Shown here in pieces: positions 36,879 through 55,000 of a DNA stretch of 64,000 bases; positions within the stretch are counted from its first letter, which is position 1, and every line of letters starts with the position of its first letter. A program made the translations under genes and the position numbers. This stretch comes from Albula goreensis (taxonomy: Eukaryota; Chordata; Actinopteri; Albuliformes; Albulidae). The stretch is from NCBI GenBank assembly GCA_022829145.1, contig CM040765.1, forward strand, positions 17,451,792-17,515,791. Reading direction: 5' to 3'. A model generated the notes under the pieces. That model did no database searches. It worked only from the letters and a program-made list of their open reading frames with translations, and had not been told where the DNA came from.

Positions 36879-36912
36879 GGGTCAGGGGTCAAGGGTTGAG
36901 GGTCAGGGGTCA
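36879..36912 (+). promoter_or_regulatory. Two DR1-type GGGTCA pairs in the psmb7 3' UTR
   Basis: GGGTCA occurs at 36879-36884, 36886-36891, 36900-36905 and 36907-36912, forming two direct repeats with 1-bp spacing. This is the DR1 layout bound by RXR/HNF4/COUP-type receptors. It may equally be a short tandem duplication with no function. Confidence 0.3.
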
Positions 36913-36921
36913 GACGGGGCC

Positions 36922-41883
<4,962 letters not shown>

Positions 41884-41902
41884 TTCTCTGGATTTGAAAA
41901 GC

Positions 41903-41916
41903 CGCTTCCGGGAAGC
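41903..41916 (-). promoter_or_regulatory. psmb7: Palindromic ETS-type site in the psmb7 core promoter
   Basis: About 20-33 bp before the psmb7 ATG the - strand reads GCTTCCCGGAAGC, two overlapping, opposed ETS cores (GGAA) including CCGGAAGC. Such sites (GABP/ELK class) are common at TATA-less housekeeping starts. The role is inferred from position and motif only. Confidence 0.4.
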
Positions 41917-44900
41917 TGGCTGTAAGGTAGAGAGAGACGCCACTTACTTCCCCTGGAGTTACATGTATTTTCTTCCGTGCTTTCCCACATGAGAACATAC
42001 TACAGCCCACATCCAACTAAAGGAAAATGATTGATAATAACGTGGAAATCTGGGTGTTTCTTTAGATTTTAGGGCCGAATGTACTCCCGATCCTGGTTTG
42101 GTGTTTTGTTTGTAACAGCGGGATTATTAAATTGAAAAATACAATTGAAATACCGAGGTTAAATTGGGCCTTGTAAAATGTTGTCATGGTCGCAACAAAA
42201 TTGGACTAAAATATAACATCGAAAACCTGTTCCGACTACGTGCTGGCTAATCAGGGTTGGTCTGTGAGATAAAGTAGAGTTTTGGGGATTACATGTTAAT
42301 CCACAGTACGGTATCAAGGTTATCTTGTATGCGTTATATTCGTTAAATCTTTTTTTAAGACTCAGCATTTTATGTGACCTCGTGCACCTGTGCAAGCCTT
42401 ATTTCCTCAACATTTCCAGATAATTATACCCCCATACACACCAGTAAATAGATTCAGTTGTGGTTTCATTAACACCTGGATAAAGTCAAACACCTTCCAT
42501 GGCTTATCCAATCGCCTGATGTAAACATCATTTAACCATTACGGGAAGTACCAGAATGTAGAATTCAGAATAGATTACTACAGCCTTCATCTCTCAAAAA
42601 CTGGAGCTTTTTCTTCTTGGAGAATTGTCTAATATCCCGCTTGGTGAAGTAAAACATATACAATAGCATTCCAAGCAAGTTTGAAGTTGTTTGTTGAGCA
42701 GAAAGCAAATGGCGTTCAAATCTTGTACATTCATATGTTTTTGATTTCTTTTCATTATGAAATCCAGTGAGGATTCACCTCCATTTCGAAGCTGTAGATG
42801 AATAGATGCAAGGCTGGGTCTATGCAAAGGCCAGACAGGTGTCCATAGACTGAAGTTTCCAACATTTCAAAAGTGACTTTTTCTTTTGTAGTTTCGCTCT
42901 CTTAATTTTCCAGAGGGCAAAATCATCATAGAGCTAAAGAAATTAAATGTTTTTTTTTTTACCCAGCTGAACTACTAGGGAAGTCATTGTAATGAGATAT
43001 TTTTGAATTCCAGGGCTATTCAGAGCCACTGTTGATTAGCAGGATCACTCTGAACTGATTATGTGGCCATCACCTGATGGCTCTTTCACACAGAGAGTCC
43101 ATTAGTGCCAAAAGCTGTTCAGCTTTCAGAAAGGACCAACACAATGAATGCTGAGATTTTCATTCAATTCTACTGGCTTTATCAGCGTGGTAAGAATGCA
43201 CAACATTACTAACAAAATGTGCCAAAGTGACAAACGATAACTGCTTGGCAGCAACAAAATGAAGCACAGTAAAACCAAACACGAGAAAGACAAAAAGAAG
43301 GAACATTCTGGACCTTCATGTTTAGCAATACACACAAATATGGTGACCAAATTTGGGGCAAATTGCAATTTACAGTGTGACCAAGGGTACATGTCACCTC
43401 TTCTCGCCCTCTGTATCTCTTACAGACCTTAAGATTCAGGGCCATTTTCCTGTATTTTTTTGTAAAACAGTCTACATAGTATTTCTGTGTATGTATGAGT
43501 CAAACCAATATGCGAATACATGAATATATAATATTGATGTAACTTAAATGCATGAATATGAATTAGGTATTAGGTGGATTATTTTTCACAATTGAGTGTT
43601 TCCCATGTGCTTGTGCCCTAAAGCTTCTTCTGTTTTGCCCTGAACTGACACAAGGGTGAAGCAGTCAAAAGAACTGCCTCCATTGAACTGCTGAAAACCA
43701 GCACTTGTGGGTGAATTGAAATGATCTTGTGGAAAAGCCAGAGTCGGAGCTAGGAAGTATTAACCAGACTGCTTGCCCCTGCCAAGGATATTCCATTGTT
43801 AGCATTGTGCTATGTGTAGTGTGATGCCCTTGACTTCTTAGAGTAATTATGTGATATGCTACTATCGATCTTTTTGTTGTGTATTCCCCCACACAATCTG
43901 GTAAATGCCCACTCCTTTTCAATTTTACTTGTATTATTTTTCAATTTTTAATTTTTTTTTTTTTTGGTTGTGTACCAAAAAAGTCTTCCATCTCACCTAA
44001 TGAAACTTCTTGCCTGTGACTCGTGGCTCCTCTGCTCCATTCTGTTGACGTCTGGATTGAGTGGGAGGATGCCATGTTAGCGAGTCTTTGGTCGGGACTT
44101 CAGATGCTCAGTCTTTCGCTCACCTTATAGAAAACATGTACTCATCTTTATGTAGCATCGACTGCCTGAATGGGCATTGGATTTCTGTAGGTGAATTTGC
44201 GTGGCAGGGAAGGGTTCTGACTTTCAATAGCCACATTCAGAAGCCAATTGAATGTTTAGTCAGAAATAACAGCTAAACATCCATTGGTTGATCAGCAAAC
44301 AGCGTCACTGAGGTTGCACATTACTTTTCTCCATGGAGACAGTAGTTTTTCAGTCACTTTGGAAAAAACAAAACAAAAAAAAACAAAACAAGTGTGGTTT
44401 AGGCCAGAAATTCTGGCTGTTGCATTCCTGGCTAGAGCAGGTTCTGGTTGGTTACAGCGGTTTCTAGTGCTACATCATAGTACAAAATGTCTATTGAAGA
44501 GGAATCACATTTGAATTTTCATAGCTTCAGCAGTATGGACACTGATCTTCCCAGTGTCAGGAGTACAGAGCTATGTGAACGTGACAGCAGAAGTCAATCA
44601 ATGATGGACGGAACAGTACGACCCAACATCTAGCAGTAGTAGCTGCTTGGCTTACCCAACGCTCAGGGGTCTGACGTGTCTTCCAATAACCATCCACTAG
44701 AGGGGGGTAAAACTAAAACTATGGCCTTTTTCTTATGATGACGACAATGGCAAAAATTTGGGATAGTTCAGAATATTTGACAACTACAATGCAGCCATAT
44801 CGTAACACAATTATGAAAATATATAAACGAATTAAGCGCTATTCTTTGTAGCGTAATCATTTTTATTTTTGTACAACCAATAAATGGCTTTAGGAGGGCA

Positions 44901-45968
44901 CTTGAGAGGCCATGTTGATGTGGTGTTTTGGCGTGCTGGGTACTCCAACACCTGCTCCCCAGGAGCGCTGCTCAGTACTGCTCTTCACTGCTGCTGGCGC
45001 TGCTTTCTGTCTGGTATTCAAGGACAACCACGGGCACAGAGCAGCGCCATTGTGTAGCGATTCTCTCCTTTCTCTCTCCTACACACATGCACACATGTAA
45101 TGTATCTGTATGAGAATAGAATAAATGAAATGAAGAGAATGATGAGAGATCTGCTGAGATCTGCTTATCCCTAATTGGAAATAAAAAATTGAAAAATTGT
45201 GTCCTGTTTTTAACTACTTATGGTCTAAATTGAACAAAATTTTGCAGGTCACTCACGTGTCTCCTCCCAGCAAATAAGGGGCAGACTGTTGTGGAAAAAA
45301 CAACCCCACAGACAGCTTGTTGTTTTAAATAGTTGCATTTATTCATTTCAGTCTTTCACACACTAAAAATAAAATACCCTCTCCTCCACTTCCTTCCTAA
45401 ATAACACATTCTGACTGAAGAGAGAGATGCTGGCAAAATCATTACATGACCAGGAAGTGACATCATTCAACAGGAAGTGATGTCACGTGACCGGGAATGA
45501 CATCTGAAGTTACAACATAATTTATTAATTTATTAAAATATAGCTAATACAGCTGTACCCAGTTAATGATGCCACTCCAGAATAGGGTGATGCCATGCCA
45601 GGAGTCTGCCTATGTAAAGAGAATGTCTCCATTGTTTGGGGATTGTTTGGAAAGGCCTTCAGAATGTGTTTCATATCTTCATTTTTAAACCGTAATCACT
45701 GACAGATCTCGCTGCTCCAAACAGTTAACTAACCATTCTGAAAAATGGCAAGTACCAGCAAAAGGCAATACACAAACACAAAATACAAATTTTCACAAAT
45801 GTGCTTATATTTAATTTTTTTAAAATAATTCATGAGGAACATTTACACTGACACATTTTCTGTACAGATTTGTCAGATATTGTGATATATTTTACAGTAC
45901 AAATATGCTGCACAGCAGAGATTCACCACTCTGAAGGCACTGTGACCCACTGAAAGGGACACAGTCAA

Positions 45969-45981
45969 AGGTCAAAGGTCA
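45969..45981 (+). promoter_or_regulatory. Perfect DR1 nuclear-receptor motif
   Basis: The sequence AGGTCAAAGGTCA is two consensus half-sites with one spacer base, preceded by a third partial half-site AGTCA. DR1 is the binding layout of HNF4, RXR heterodimers and COUP-TF. Function unproven. Confidence 0.35.
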
Positions 45982-46909
45982 AAAAAGGGGCTGGTACAAT
46001 ACCATGGCCTGGTGTCAGATCAGTCTATGACAGTCATTGTGGACCATCTCCAATACATAGATGAGCTCAAGTACTCTCAGCTGCTAAACACAACGTTCTT
46101 ACTGCATAGCTGCAATACCATGGTAACACTGAGATGGTGTTGCCAAGGCTACAGAACTAGCCAATAGAGTAGTGTAATCTGTTCACCTGATCATTTGGGT
46201 TTGGCTTTTTCCCTGCCCACCATAAGTGGAGGCCACACCCTTTCTATTAAACAAACATTACAAAACAAACAAGCAAGGACATTCCCACTCCCATATGTAC
46301 ATTCTTGTGTTAAGCATCTCCTTCTGCTGCTTTTCATACTGGCGATCCATCTGTGCCATTAATTCAGTATTACTTTTTAAAGATATAATTGTTCTTCAGC
46401 ATATGAGTGTTTACTCTATAAATCATAATATTTTTATAAGTGTATGTATTTTAAATGGATTGATTCTGAGACAGACGTCTGTTCCAGCTCCATCTTCCAC
46501 ACCCATCACGGACGCAGTTATGTTACACAGCCTGTGTGTGTGTTTCCTCCTCTGTGCTTTAGTTACAGATGGATCACTTCCACAGAGTGGATAAATGTTC
46601 TTCCTGGGCACTGCGCATCCTGGAGGAGCTATAGTGTTTGTATGCATGTGTGTGTGTGTGTGTGTGTGCAGGGTTCATGTGGGTGTGTGTATGTGTATAT
46701 GTATGTATGCGTTAAGAGTGCCTGAGTGTGTGCGTATGCGTGTTTTGCATGCATGTGTGCGCGTGTGCATGTATGTTAATGTTTCCGTGGAGTCGATGAG
46801 TGTATAGACTTGGCATTGTGTGCTTTGAGCAGAGTGTTGGCGGTTTGTGTGGGCGGACATCCCTTTCATCACTGAACGGTTATTCATTCCTGACCCTCTA
46901 AAGCCCAGT

Positions 46910-46911
<2 letters not shown>

Positions 46912-46991
<80 letters not shown>
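46912..46991. repeat. (CA)n microsatellite, about 40 uninterrupted units
   Basis: 80 bp of pure CA, the longest perfect dinucleotide tract in the window. CA-rich sequence continues to about 47085. Confidence 0.95.
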
Positions 46992-46995
<4 letters not shown>

Positions 46996-48245
46996 GCAAA
47001 CATACACATGCACTTACACACACATTCACACAAACACAAATAAACACACACATGCACATGCACACAAAAACCCACATACACACAGCCTCTGATTTCCCTA
47101 CCAATCTCTTTTGTTAACCTTTGTTTTATTATTACAATGTTTATATTTCCTACACTGGCAGAGCAGCTATGGTTAGCAGCAGGCTCAGTGTACTCAGAGA
47201 GACAGAGAATCTGCATTGTTCTCTGTCATCTGAATGCACTACACTACACTCTGCTTTTCCCCTCTGTCTGAGAAATAAACAACACACAGTTGGAAGGTAA
47301 ACGGAACTCATCCAGTGATACCTTTGCCCACATGCGCCATGTAAGTTGCGTAACACTTTTGTTAAACTGATTCCTGTCTTTTCCACCACCACGGTAAAAA
47401 AAAAGCCTCTCTGCGGATATAGTTTTGCAAAATTGTCTAAAACCTCCACCACTGAGCCCAACCGGAAAGGAGTGAGAGGAAACCCTACATTAAATTCCAC
47501 TGTATTTGTAGTGATACATGGTGGTTGCACATGGTGGTTACAGACTACTTTACTCTCTCAGAGACTCAAAACCATCCAGTATCTTAGGGTGTCTCTGTGT
47601 CAAACAAGGCAGCACAATGACTTATGGAAGTCAGACTCAATGAACTGGGAATGTTTCCATTACAGATATAAGACATGTATGAAAGGAGTGACAGGCATGT
47701 TCAGGGGATATGTGCTCCGGATATTTCCCACTGTGTTTCCACTCTCGCTCTGTGGGTGTAAAGAGGAAGCAGTGTCTGTACATGGGACGACCCGGGTCAG
47801 TGCAAATGTCTCACTGACAACTGAGTGACGACGGCATCAGTGATGCTTGTGAAGTTTATCATTTCACAGTGAATTTAAGGTATGATGGATGTAAAGCCTT
47901 CATAAAAAATAAATATCTGCACAACTAAATGATCTGAGGCTGTACTTTAAGTTAAATGAGGACAAAACCACCATCTCTGGATTTTAAAGGCATGTCCCAA
48001 CAACAGTTTACACATTAAAATTACGCATAAATATATTATTCTCAGTATCTGAACCACAGTTTTCCTCTCCCTTTGCGAAAGGTATTTTGAATCTGAAATA
48101 ATTTACACAGGAAAGTTCGCTTTACACTTTTTACGACAATGCATAGTTTTATAAATAATTTATAATGAACTTCAAGACGGTTATGAAAGCATTATATATT
48201 TCTTTTTAGGTGTCAATACCAATCTGTGTAAAGTGATGAGACTCT

Positions 48246-48251
48246 TTTATT
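48246..48251 (-). terminator. nr5a1: Candidate nr5a1 poly(A) signal
   Basis: The - strand reads AATAAA about 745 nt after the stop codon, the first canonical hexamer I see on that side. Further copies lie near 47126 and 45520, so the true 3' end is uncertain. Confidence 0.4.
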
Positions 48252-48715
48252 CTAGCCAAGAAAGATTTTGTGGATCACTCAGTTTTCAGTTTTCATTCAG
48301 TGCAGAGGTCCTCAGAGTTAACAGTCTGTTGTCTTTTTCCAGTCATTTTTATCACTTGAGGTACAAATCAATTTGTATTAGTCACGTGTGAGCCACTACT
48401 GCCCTCGACCTTGTCTCAGTGTGTGCATATATGTGCATGCATGTGTGCATGTATTCTCACATGTGTGTGAGTATATGTGCGTTTATGCCGGCATGTTAAC
48501 TGAACAGCTGAGCAGCAGAGTGTGGTTTCCACACGTCTGAAAAAAACAGTGCACCTTTCACAAAACAGCCACATTCGAAATGTATGAGACGTACAAATCA
48601 ATAAGTTTCATGTGGTGACACAAATGTTTCATGCAATGGGAGGAGTCAAGGCAGGAAGGGGAGGGGCTTAGGGAAGTGGACAGGACCTCAAACTGAGAAA
48701 GAAGTATGGTCACCC

Positions 48716-48885
48716 AATTGATGCATTGAGCAGACACTCTTGTCCGGAGCGACTTGCACTATTCTTTTTACTTATGTTACAACAAAGCTGGATTAACTGA
48801 GGAAAATCAAATACCATCTCATTTTAATGGACATATTGGCAGTGTCACAACAGGGAATAGAACCTGCAAGCTCTCTGTTGCAACC
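48716..48885 (-). mobile_element. tRNA-derived SINE, - strand, in the nr5a1 3' UTR
   Basis: On the - strand a B-box-like GCAGGTTCTATTCCC is followed, after an AT-rich segment, by the typical teleost SINE tail GTCGCTCCGGACAAGAGTGT and CTGCTCAATGCATC. It starts about 110 bp after the nr5a1 stop codon, so it should be transcribed in the 3' UTR. Confidence 0.7.
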
Positions 48886-48996
48886 CCATTTTTCAAACCT
48901 TTCCTCCACAGCTGGCCCCTCACAGCCTTGACGGTCACAGCGGCAATGGGTGGAGCACAGTGTTTCCGTGGTGATGGACTGGGAGGGGGCGGGGTC

Positions 48997-49250
48997 TCAG
49001 GGGCAGGCCCTTTTGGCGTGCAGCATCTCGATCAGCAGGTTGTTGCAGGGCACCTCCCCGCTCAGGTGTTTGACGCAAAGGTAGTCCTCCGCCTGCGCAC
49101 TCAGACTGCGCAGCTCCGGCAGCCGCAGCAACAGCTGCCCAAAGCGGTCCAGGAACTGCGGGTAGCTGCACAGCGTGTGCTCCAGCAGGGCGGCGCTCAC
49201 CTGCTCGTGCACGCTCTCCACATACTGCTGCCCCTCCAGAAACCGAACAT
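48997..49250 (-). CDS. nr5a1: nr5a1 last coding exon with AF-2 helix
   Basis: It encodes (D)[19 protein letters not shown] through [18 protein letters not shown], then TGA at 48999-48997. The acceptor is CTGTGCAG. The AF-2 core LLIEML is intact. LEHTLC replaces the usual LDYTLC, and YLCVKH replaces YLYHKH. Confidence 0.95.
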
Positions 49251-51438
49251 CTGCACAGAGAAGGAGGGCAGCGGGGAGGGAGAGAGAGAGAGAGAATCGA
49301 ATTTTAAAATCTCTTTATTAGATGTAATTCACACGGTACCTGACCATCACTAGATATCATATCAACAAGTCTATTATTACACAGAAGACTATGAGCTTAA
49401 TGGCTAAATATGAGAAAATTGGCTACAGCATCCCAATTTTCTGAAACGGTATACATTTTTCAAAAAAGGACTTTATTTGGTGTAAGTGGAAGGATCTAGA
49501 TTCAGGGCAAGACGATCCACGCAACCTCCAGAGGATGCGCACTAAAGATCCATAAAGGAATGAGGGATACTCCTGAGCAGAGCAGTGTCAATGCAGTCTC
49601 TCATTAACTATCAAATACTGTTTTCTATTCCAGCTTCCTGCATGTGCATACCTGCTCAAACTGGCCCCTCCCCTCATGATGTACATTCTCCAAAGCAATG
49701 TAAAGGCATCAGAAAATGCTAATTGCTAATGCTGATCTCACGAAGGCCATACAGCAGGCAGCCAATTTTCCCCAGAGTGAAAGAGCCCTGAGAGATTGGG
49801 ATGAGTGTGCTTTAGGAAGTTGAGAGACTGCGAGTGTAATGTGGGATCACGGGGAATGTGAAGGTGGTGTGAATTAGTATGAATATTGCAAAGACTGTTC
49901 TTCAACTCTTTCATTCTTTTTGGGCCAGAAATGCAGTTATTCAGTTAGAAACTAAAACCAAAAATGACCCCCAAGCTCAAACATTAAAATAAAATTTTAA
50001 AAAATCGCTATTGTGTTTCTTCAGCATACAGCTTGGAACATGAGTCAAAGTAAATGAATCTCGAATGACGCGCAGTTACGAGGATACTCACATACCTATT
50101 CATTAAAGCAATTATTATTTACTTAAAAAGCAATAGAAAGGGAAGATTTCTTTATTTATTTCGCTTTGAGACGGTAATGGGTTTAATTTGAATTAGGGCT
50201 GTATGAAAAGGTAGCTTTTTCCAAAGACGCGCCTCGTTCGGTAAGGACTCTAAACAGATGCTTAATGGATTGACCTATCGCTCCTTCCCCTCACTAACAG
50301 CCGAGCGGCAGGCTCTCCACAGGGGAGGACAAAGGGACCTTTTATTGCTCGCTTTCACCCAAGTGACTGCAATCTAGCGCTGGCCTAGCACCAACTAAAG
50401 GCCTTTAAATAATGAGGCGTACTCCGTCGTGTGTTTGTGTGTCTTCAGACACGCTCGTTCCCTCTCTCTCTTCCTCTCTCAGTCTCTCTTTTGCTCTCTT
50501 CTCATAACCCAGGGAAAGTCTCTCTCTCTCTCCAACAGCAAATAGCCACTTTCTCATGCCCTCTCTTTCTCTTCCTCTCTTTATCTCTCTCCCCATCCCT
50601 CCATTTCTCACTCTCCATCTCGTCTCTCCATAAGTTGTATCAGAGGTATAAGGGCAGTTACAGGGAGGTGAAAACATTATTTTCACGCACACACATGCAC
50701 ACATGCATGCACATGCACACACACATGCACATGCAGACACATGCACAAACACGCACATGCACACACACAGTCGCATACACACACAGACTGTGTGTGAGCT
50801 TTTCCACACACCACTAGCTCTCCTTGTAATAAAATAAAATAAAACTTCCAGATGTGAAAACCTGAACTGTATTAATGCATGAGAGTATGTGATAATGTAC
50901 GCTATACAGGCTGCTCTGAAAAGTTGCTCTAAATTGATAATGTTACATGATGTGACCATGCAGACTGGTTTGTTCCAGTCTTATCTTGGATAAGGTGCAT
51001 TGTGAGCTCACCGGGGTTAAAGAGGATGAGGAACTTGAAGCAGGCGATTTCTCCACGGTCAACCTGCAGGGTCTGCAACTTGCCAACCAGCTCCTGCCCC
51101 TTCTGCACCAGGCTGCTAAGTGTCGCCCCCGCCTGGTCAGCAATGGAAGAGATCTGGATCTGTCAAGACAGAATCACCACTGTTTAAATATGTGTGTGTG
51201 GTGTGTGCGTGTGTCTGTGTGTGTGTTCATAGGTGTGACTGCGTGTGTGTGTGTGTGTGTGTGTGTGAGTTATGTGTGTGAGTGTGTGTATGCGACTGTG
51301 TGTGTGCATGTGCGTGTTTGTGCATGTGTGTGCATGTGCGTGTTTGTATGTGTGCACGTGTGTGCATGTGCATGTGTGTAAGTGTGTGTGTTTGTGTGTA
51401 TTCATAGGTGTGACTATGTGCGTGTGTGTTTATGGTTG

Positions 51439-51478
<40 letters not shown>

Positions 51479-51826
51479 TATGTGTGTGAGTGTGTATATA
51501 TGTGTGTGTGAGTGTGTGTGTAGTGTGTATATATGTGTGTGTGTGTAGTGTGTGTGAGTGTGTATATACATGTGTGTGTAGTATGTGTGTGTGAGTGTGT
51601 GTGTAGTGTGTGTGTGTGAGACTCACCTCCTGGCCGGTCACTAGCAGTATGCTGTCCTGCTTGCTGTGCTGAATCTGCCTGGAGATGTGATCCAGCAGCA
51701 GCAGCTCACTCCAGCAGCTATGCAGAAGCTTCATCTGATCCCCCACCTGCACAGAGAGGGAGACCACATTACACACACTCACACACACATATACACACTC
51801 ACACACACAGCTCACACACACACACA

Positions 51827-51903
<77 letters not shown>

Positions 51904-52034
51904 CTGCACAGAGAGAGGGCGACATATAACATTATATACATAAAAGCAAACACACACACCTGCACTTTGACAGCGTGGCTTTTAACAGTCAGAATGCTGC
52001 CAGTGAGCTGTGGTGTGTGTACGTGTCTCTGTAT

Positions 52035-52076
<42 letters not shown>

Positions 52077-55000
52077 CCTGCTCCCTCCACTCCACACGCT
52101 TTGAGGTCAAGGCTAACCTCCACTGGCGGAGTGTGGGGGATGCGGTCTCACAGCCTCTTACTCGCAGTCAAGAACCCTTCACATGCACTCAGTATCTCTG
52201 CATTGCGGGCACTCATTAACACACTACAGCGAAGTCTGGCCTACACGGGAGACGCACAGACACCAACCACAGCTCGAAAGGACTGACGGGTCAAACACAC
52301 CAGTGTGAAACTTACAAAACGCAGGTATACCTTATAAAATAAGACTGCAGTAATGTAAGTAGCAAATATAATCAATTATCGATCCAAATTCTTACAGTTT
52401 CTAATTTTAGTCTATTGATTCTGGAGCAGGAACCCTTCAATGCCACTGGAAATGGATTTTTATTTAAAGCTCTGAAATACTCATTGAACTTTGAAAGTGA
52501 TGAAGAAATATACACACTTTAAGGCTTGATGCAGGAAGGAATATTCACTCGAGACAGCAGTGTATGCGAAATTAATAACATGGTAAAACCATGTACACTC
52601 TGGATCTAAAAAAATCATAAAATGTCACCAGATCAGCCCAAAACATATATGGACCAAGAGCTCACTGAGTAATGCCCTTATGTCCCATCATGCTTTGCTC
52701 TCAGTCAGCTGTCAGGGTGGTGGGGTTGCAAGTGTCTGCCCCAGGTAAATATACCTGCATGGTTATTTCCTGGGTCAGGCTCACCTCTCCGCTCTACCTC
52801 AGTCAGGAGATGAGCACACCTGTCTGGTGCAGAGACAAAGGGGAGGAACCTGTCAGTCAGCATGCGAAATGAAAGGGGGGGCAGCGGGCGGGGCGTCACT
52901 GTGTGTCACTGCACGGGTGGCCATGCGGACATGCTGAAGTCTCGCCGCATCGCTGTGTGCACACACACACACACACACACATACACACTCACTCAAACAC
53001 ACACACACACACACGGTCATTCACACACGCACACACACATCCTTCTCGTTCCGTCAGTGGCTAAACTTTCTAAACATCTGCAGGTCACTGACCTGGATTC
53101 TGTCTCCATGACAAAGAAAGCTGAATGTCATTGTTATTTGTGACATCATCACGGCAATAACTCTGCCCCCTGTCTCAGAGCACACGCAGGTAAACACAGG
53201 TAAATGTGTGTACAGAGTGCTCAAAGGGAAAGGACGACACTCAGCACCTTCATTGGGGTGCACTGACAGGTGTGTGACAGCGGGTGGGCAGGTAGAGGGT
53301 GTGGCTCTGACAGGTGTGCGCATGGAAAGAGGGAGGCAGGGCAGTGCTGGGGCAGTGGGGGGGGGGGGCATCTGCAATGAGGTTGGGAACAGCTTAGCTG
53401 TCAGTGCTGTCCAAAGGTGTGCTGTAAAACCTAGTGCAGTTTACTCATTTGAATATGACGGCTTAATCAGGTTAAATTAATTGTCCTAAAGACCACTGAA
53501 AAATTCAAATGAAGAACTTTTGACCAGACTACTCCATGGGAGAAACATAATTAAAATGTGTTCAATTTGAAAAAGGAAAAATACTTGGGTGTCATAACTT
53601 ATCAAAGCTTAACAGGATGTAGTCAGTGTGCTGCAGCAGTGACAAAAGGCCAACAGATGGATGCTGGGATGTATAGCACAAAGTATTGATTATAAATCGA
53701 AGCAGGTTATATTAAAGTTAAACAATGTTCTTGTCTTCATTTGGAATACTGTGTGCAGCTCTGGGCAACTCAGTATAAGAAAGATATTGAAAGCACAAAG
53801 AAGGGCAACTAAATTGGTTCCAGACATGAAATTCAAAAGCTAGAACTTGGTGGGTTTTTCAGTGTGAGACTATTTTGCACCTCTACCTGGCTGAGGAGTT
53901 TTGCAAGCTGGAACCAGTCAAAAAATGCAACTCAAAAACATTGACATCAATCCAACACCTATCCAAAAACACAATCTCATGTATCATTCTGATTTTTTTC
54001 AGAGATTAACGACCAAACGCACACATAAGTCATGCGCTTTAGTCCTCTGCAGAGTGTCTGTCTGGCTTTTAGCCAAAGGTGAGCCCCTTACCTTCAGCTC
54101 CTTGAAGAAGACGCACCCGCGTGCCCACTCCACCACGGAGAAGAGGGTCTGGTCGGCCATGCGGCACATGAGGCCGAAGGTGCTGAGGCGCTCATTTGGG
54201 CCACGGCCGTTCTGCTCCTGCTGCAGGTACGCCACAATCCGCTCCCTCACCTGCGCCTCGTCCGGCTCGCACCGTAGGAACTCCACCACCAACGGCGGGT
54301 TGGAAACAGTTGCCGTGGCTTCGCCGGGCTGCCTCGACAACGCCACCAAGTATCCGCCGCCTCCTCCGCCGTCGTCCTGGAAACCGAACCCAAAGCCCTG
54401 CAGAGGTGGTGAGTCGTCCGGAGAGCTGTTGGAGTATCGCTCGGACTTTATGGTCCGGTCCGGCACTGGAAGGCCGCCGGCATAATGGTACTGAGCTGGC
54501 AGGGCCGCAGTGGGGCCCTGAGCCACTGGCCCAAACGATGACAGGGGGGTATAAGGGCCCCGCTCGTAGTCCAGGGCAGGAGCAAGGGCCGGGGCTGGGG
54601 GTGGGGCCTTGGGCGGCCCTGCAGGGGACGGGGATTGGTCGTCGTGCGGACTGGCGGCGAAGGTATAGTCAATCTGCGGCGCAGGCTCAAGCTTCAGGCT
54701 TCCCGCTCTGATGAGAGCCTTCTTCTGCTGCTTCAGCGCCCGGTCCCGCTTGTACATCGGGCCAAACTTGTTCCTACCCCCCCGCATGCGGTCCGCTCGG
54801 ACTGCTGGCTCATGGAGGAAGAAAGGATACATGTCTAAACCATAAAATCATTTCATTTATTATTAAAGTGGGGGTCTTGCTCTCCCTTTTGCTATTACAG
54901 TACATGCAAGTTAAACTCCAGGCTGGGAGGCCATTTTTAAAATGTTTAGGGTTGGAAATGATTATATGCAGCTCATTTTCAAACAACTATAATTAAAGAT

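Larger units (their letters stand above)
41920..48245. other. Intergenic region between psmb7 and the nr5a1 3' end; no gene seen
   Basis: Contains a DR1-type motif at 45969-45981, CA/TG tracts at 46640-46800 and 46912-46991, and only unsupported frames; the longest, 160 aa at 47346-47828, has no family resemblance. In human, ADGRD2 occupies this interval, but no receptor exon is recognisable here. Confidence 0.6.

Noticed and set aside
47346..47828. 160-aa frame between psmb7 and nr5a1
   Set aside because: No family resemblance, no splice or start context, and uneven composition. A random open frame is most likely.
50405..50959. 184-aa frame on the - strand
   Set aside because: Made of CT/GA and CA repeat translation inside an nr5a1 intron.
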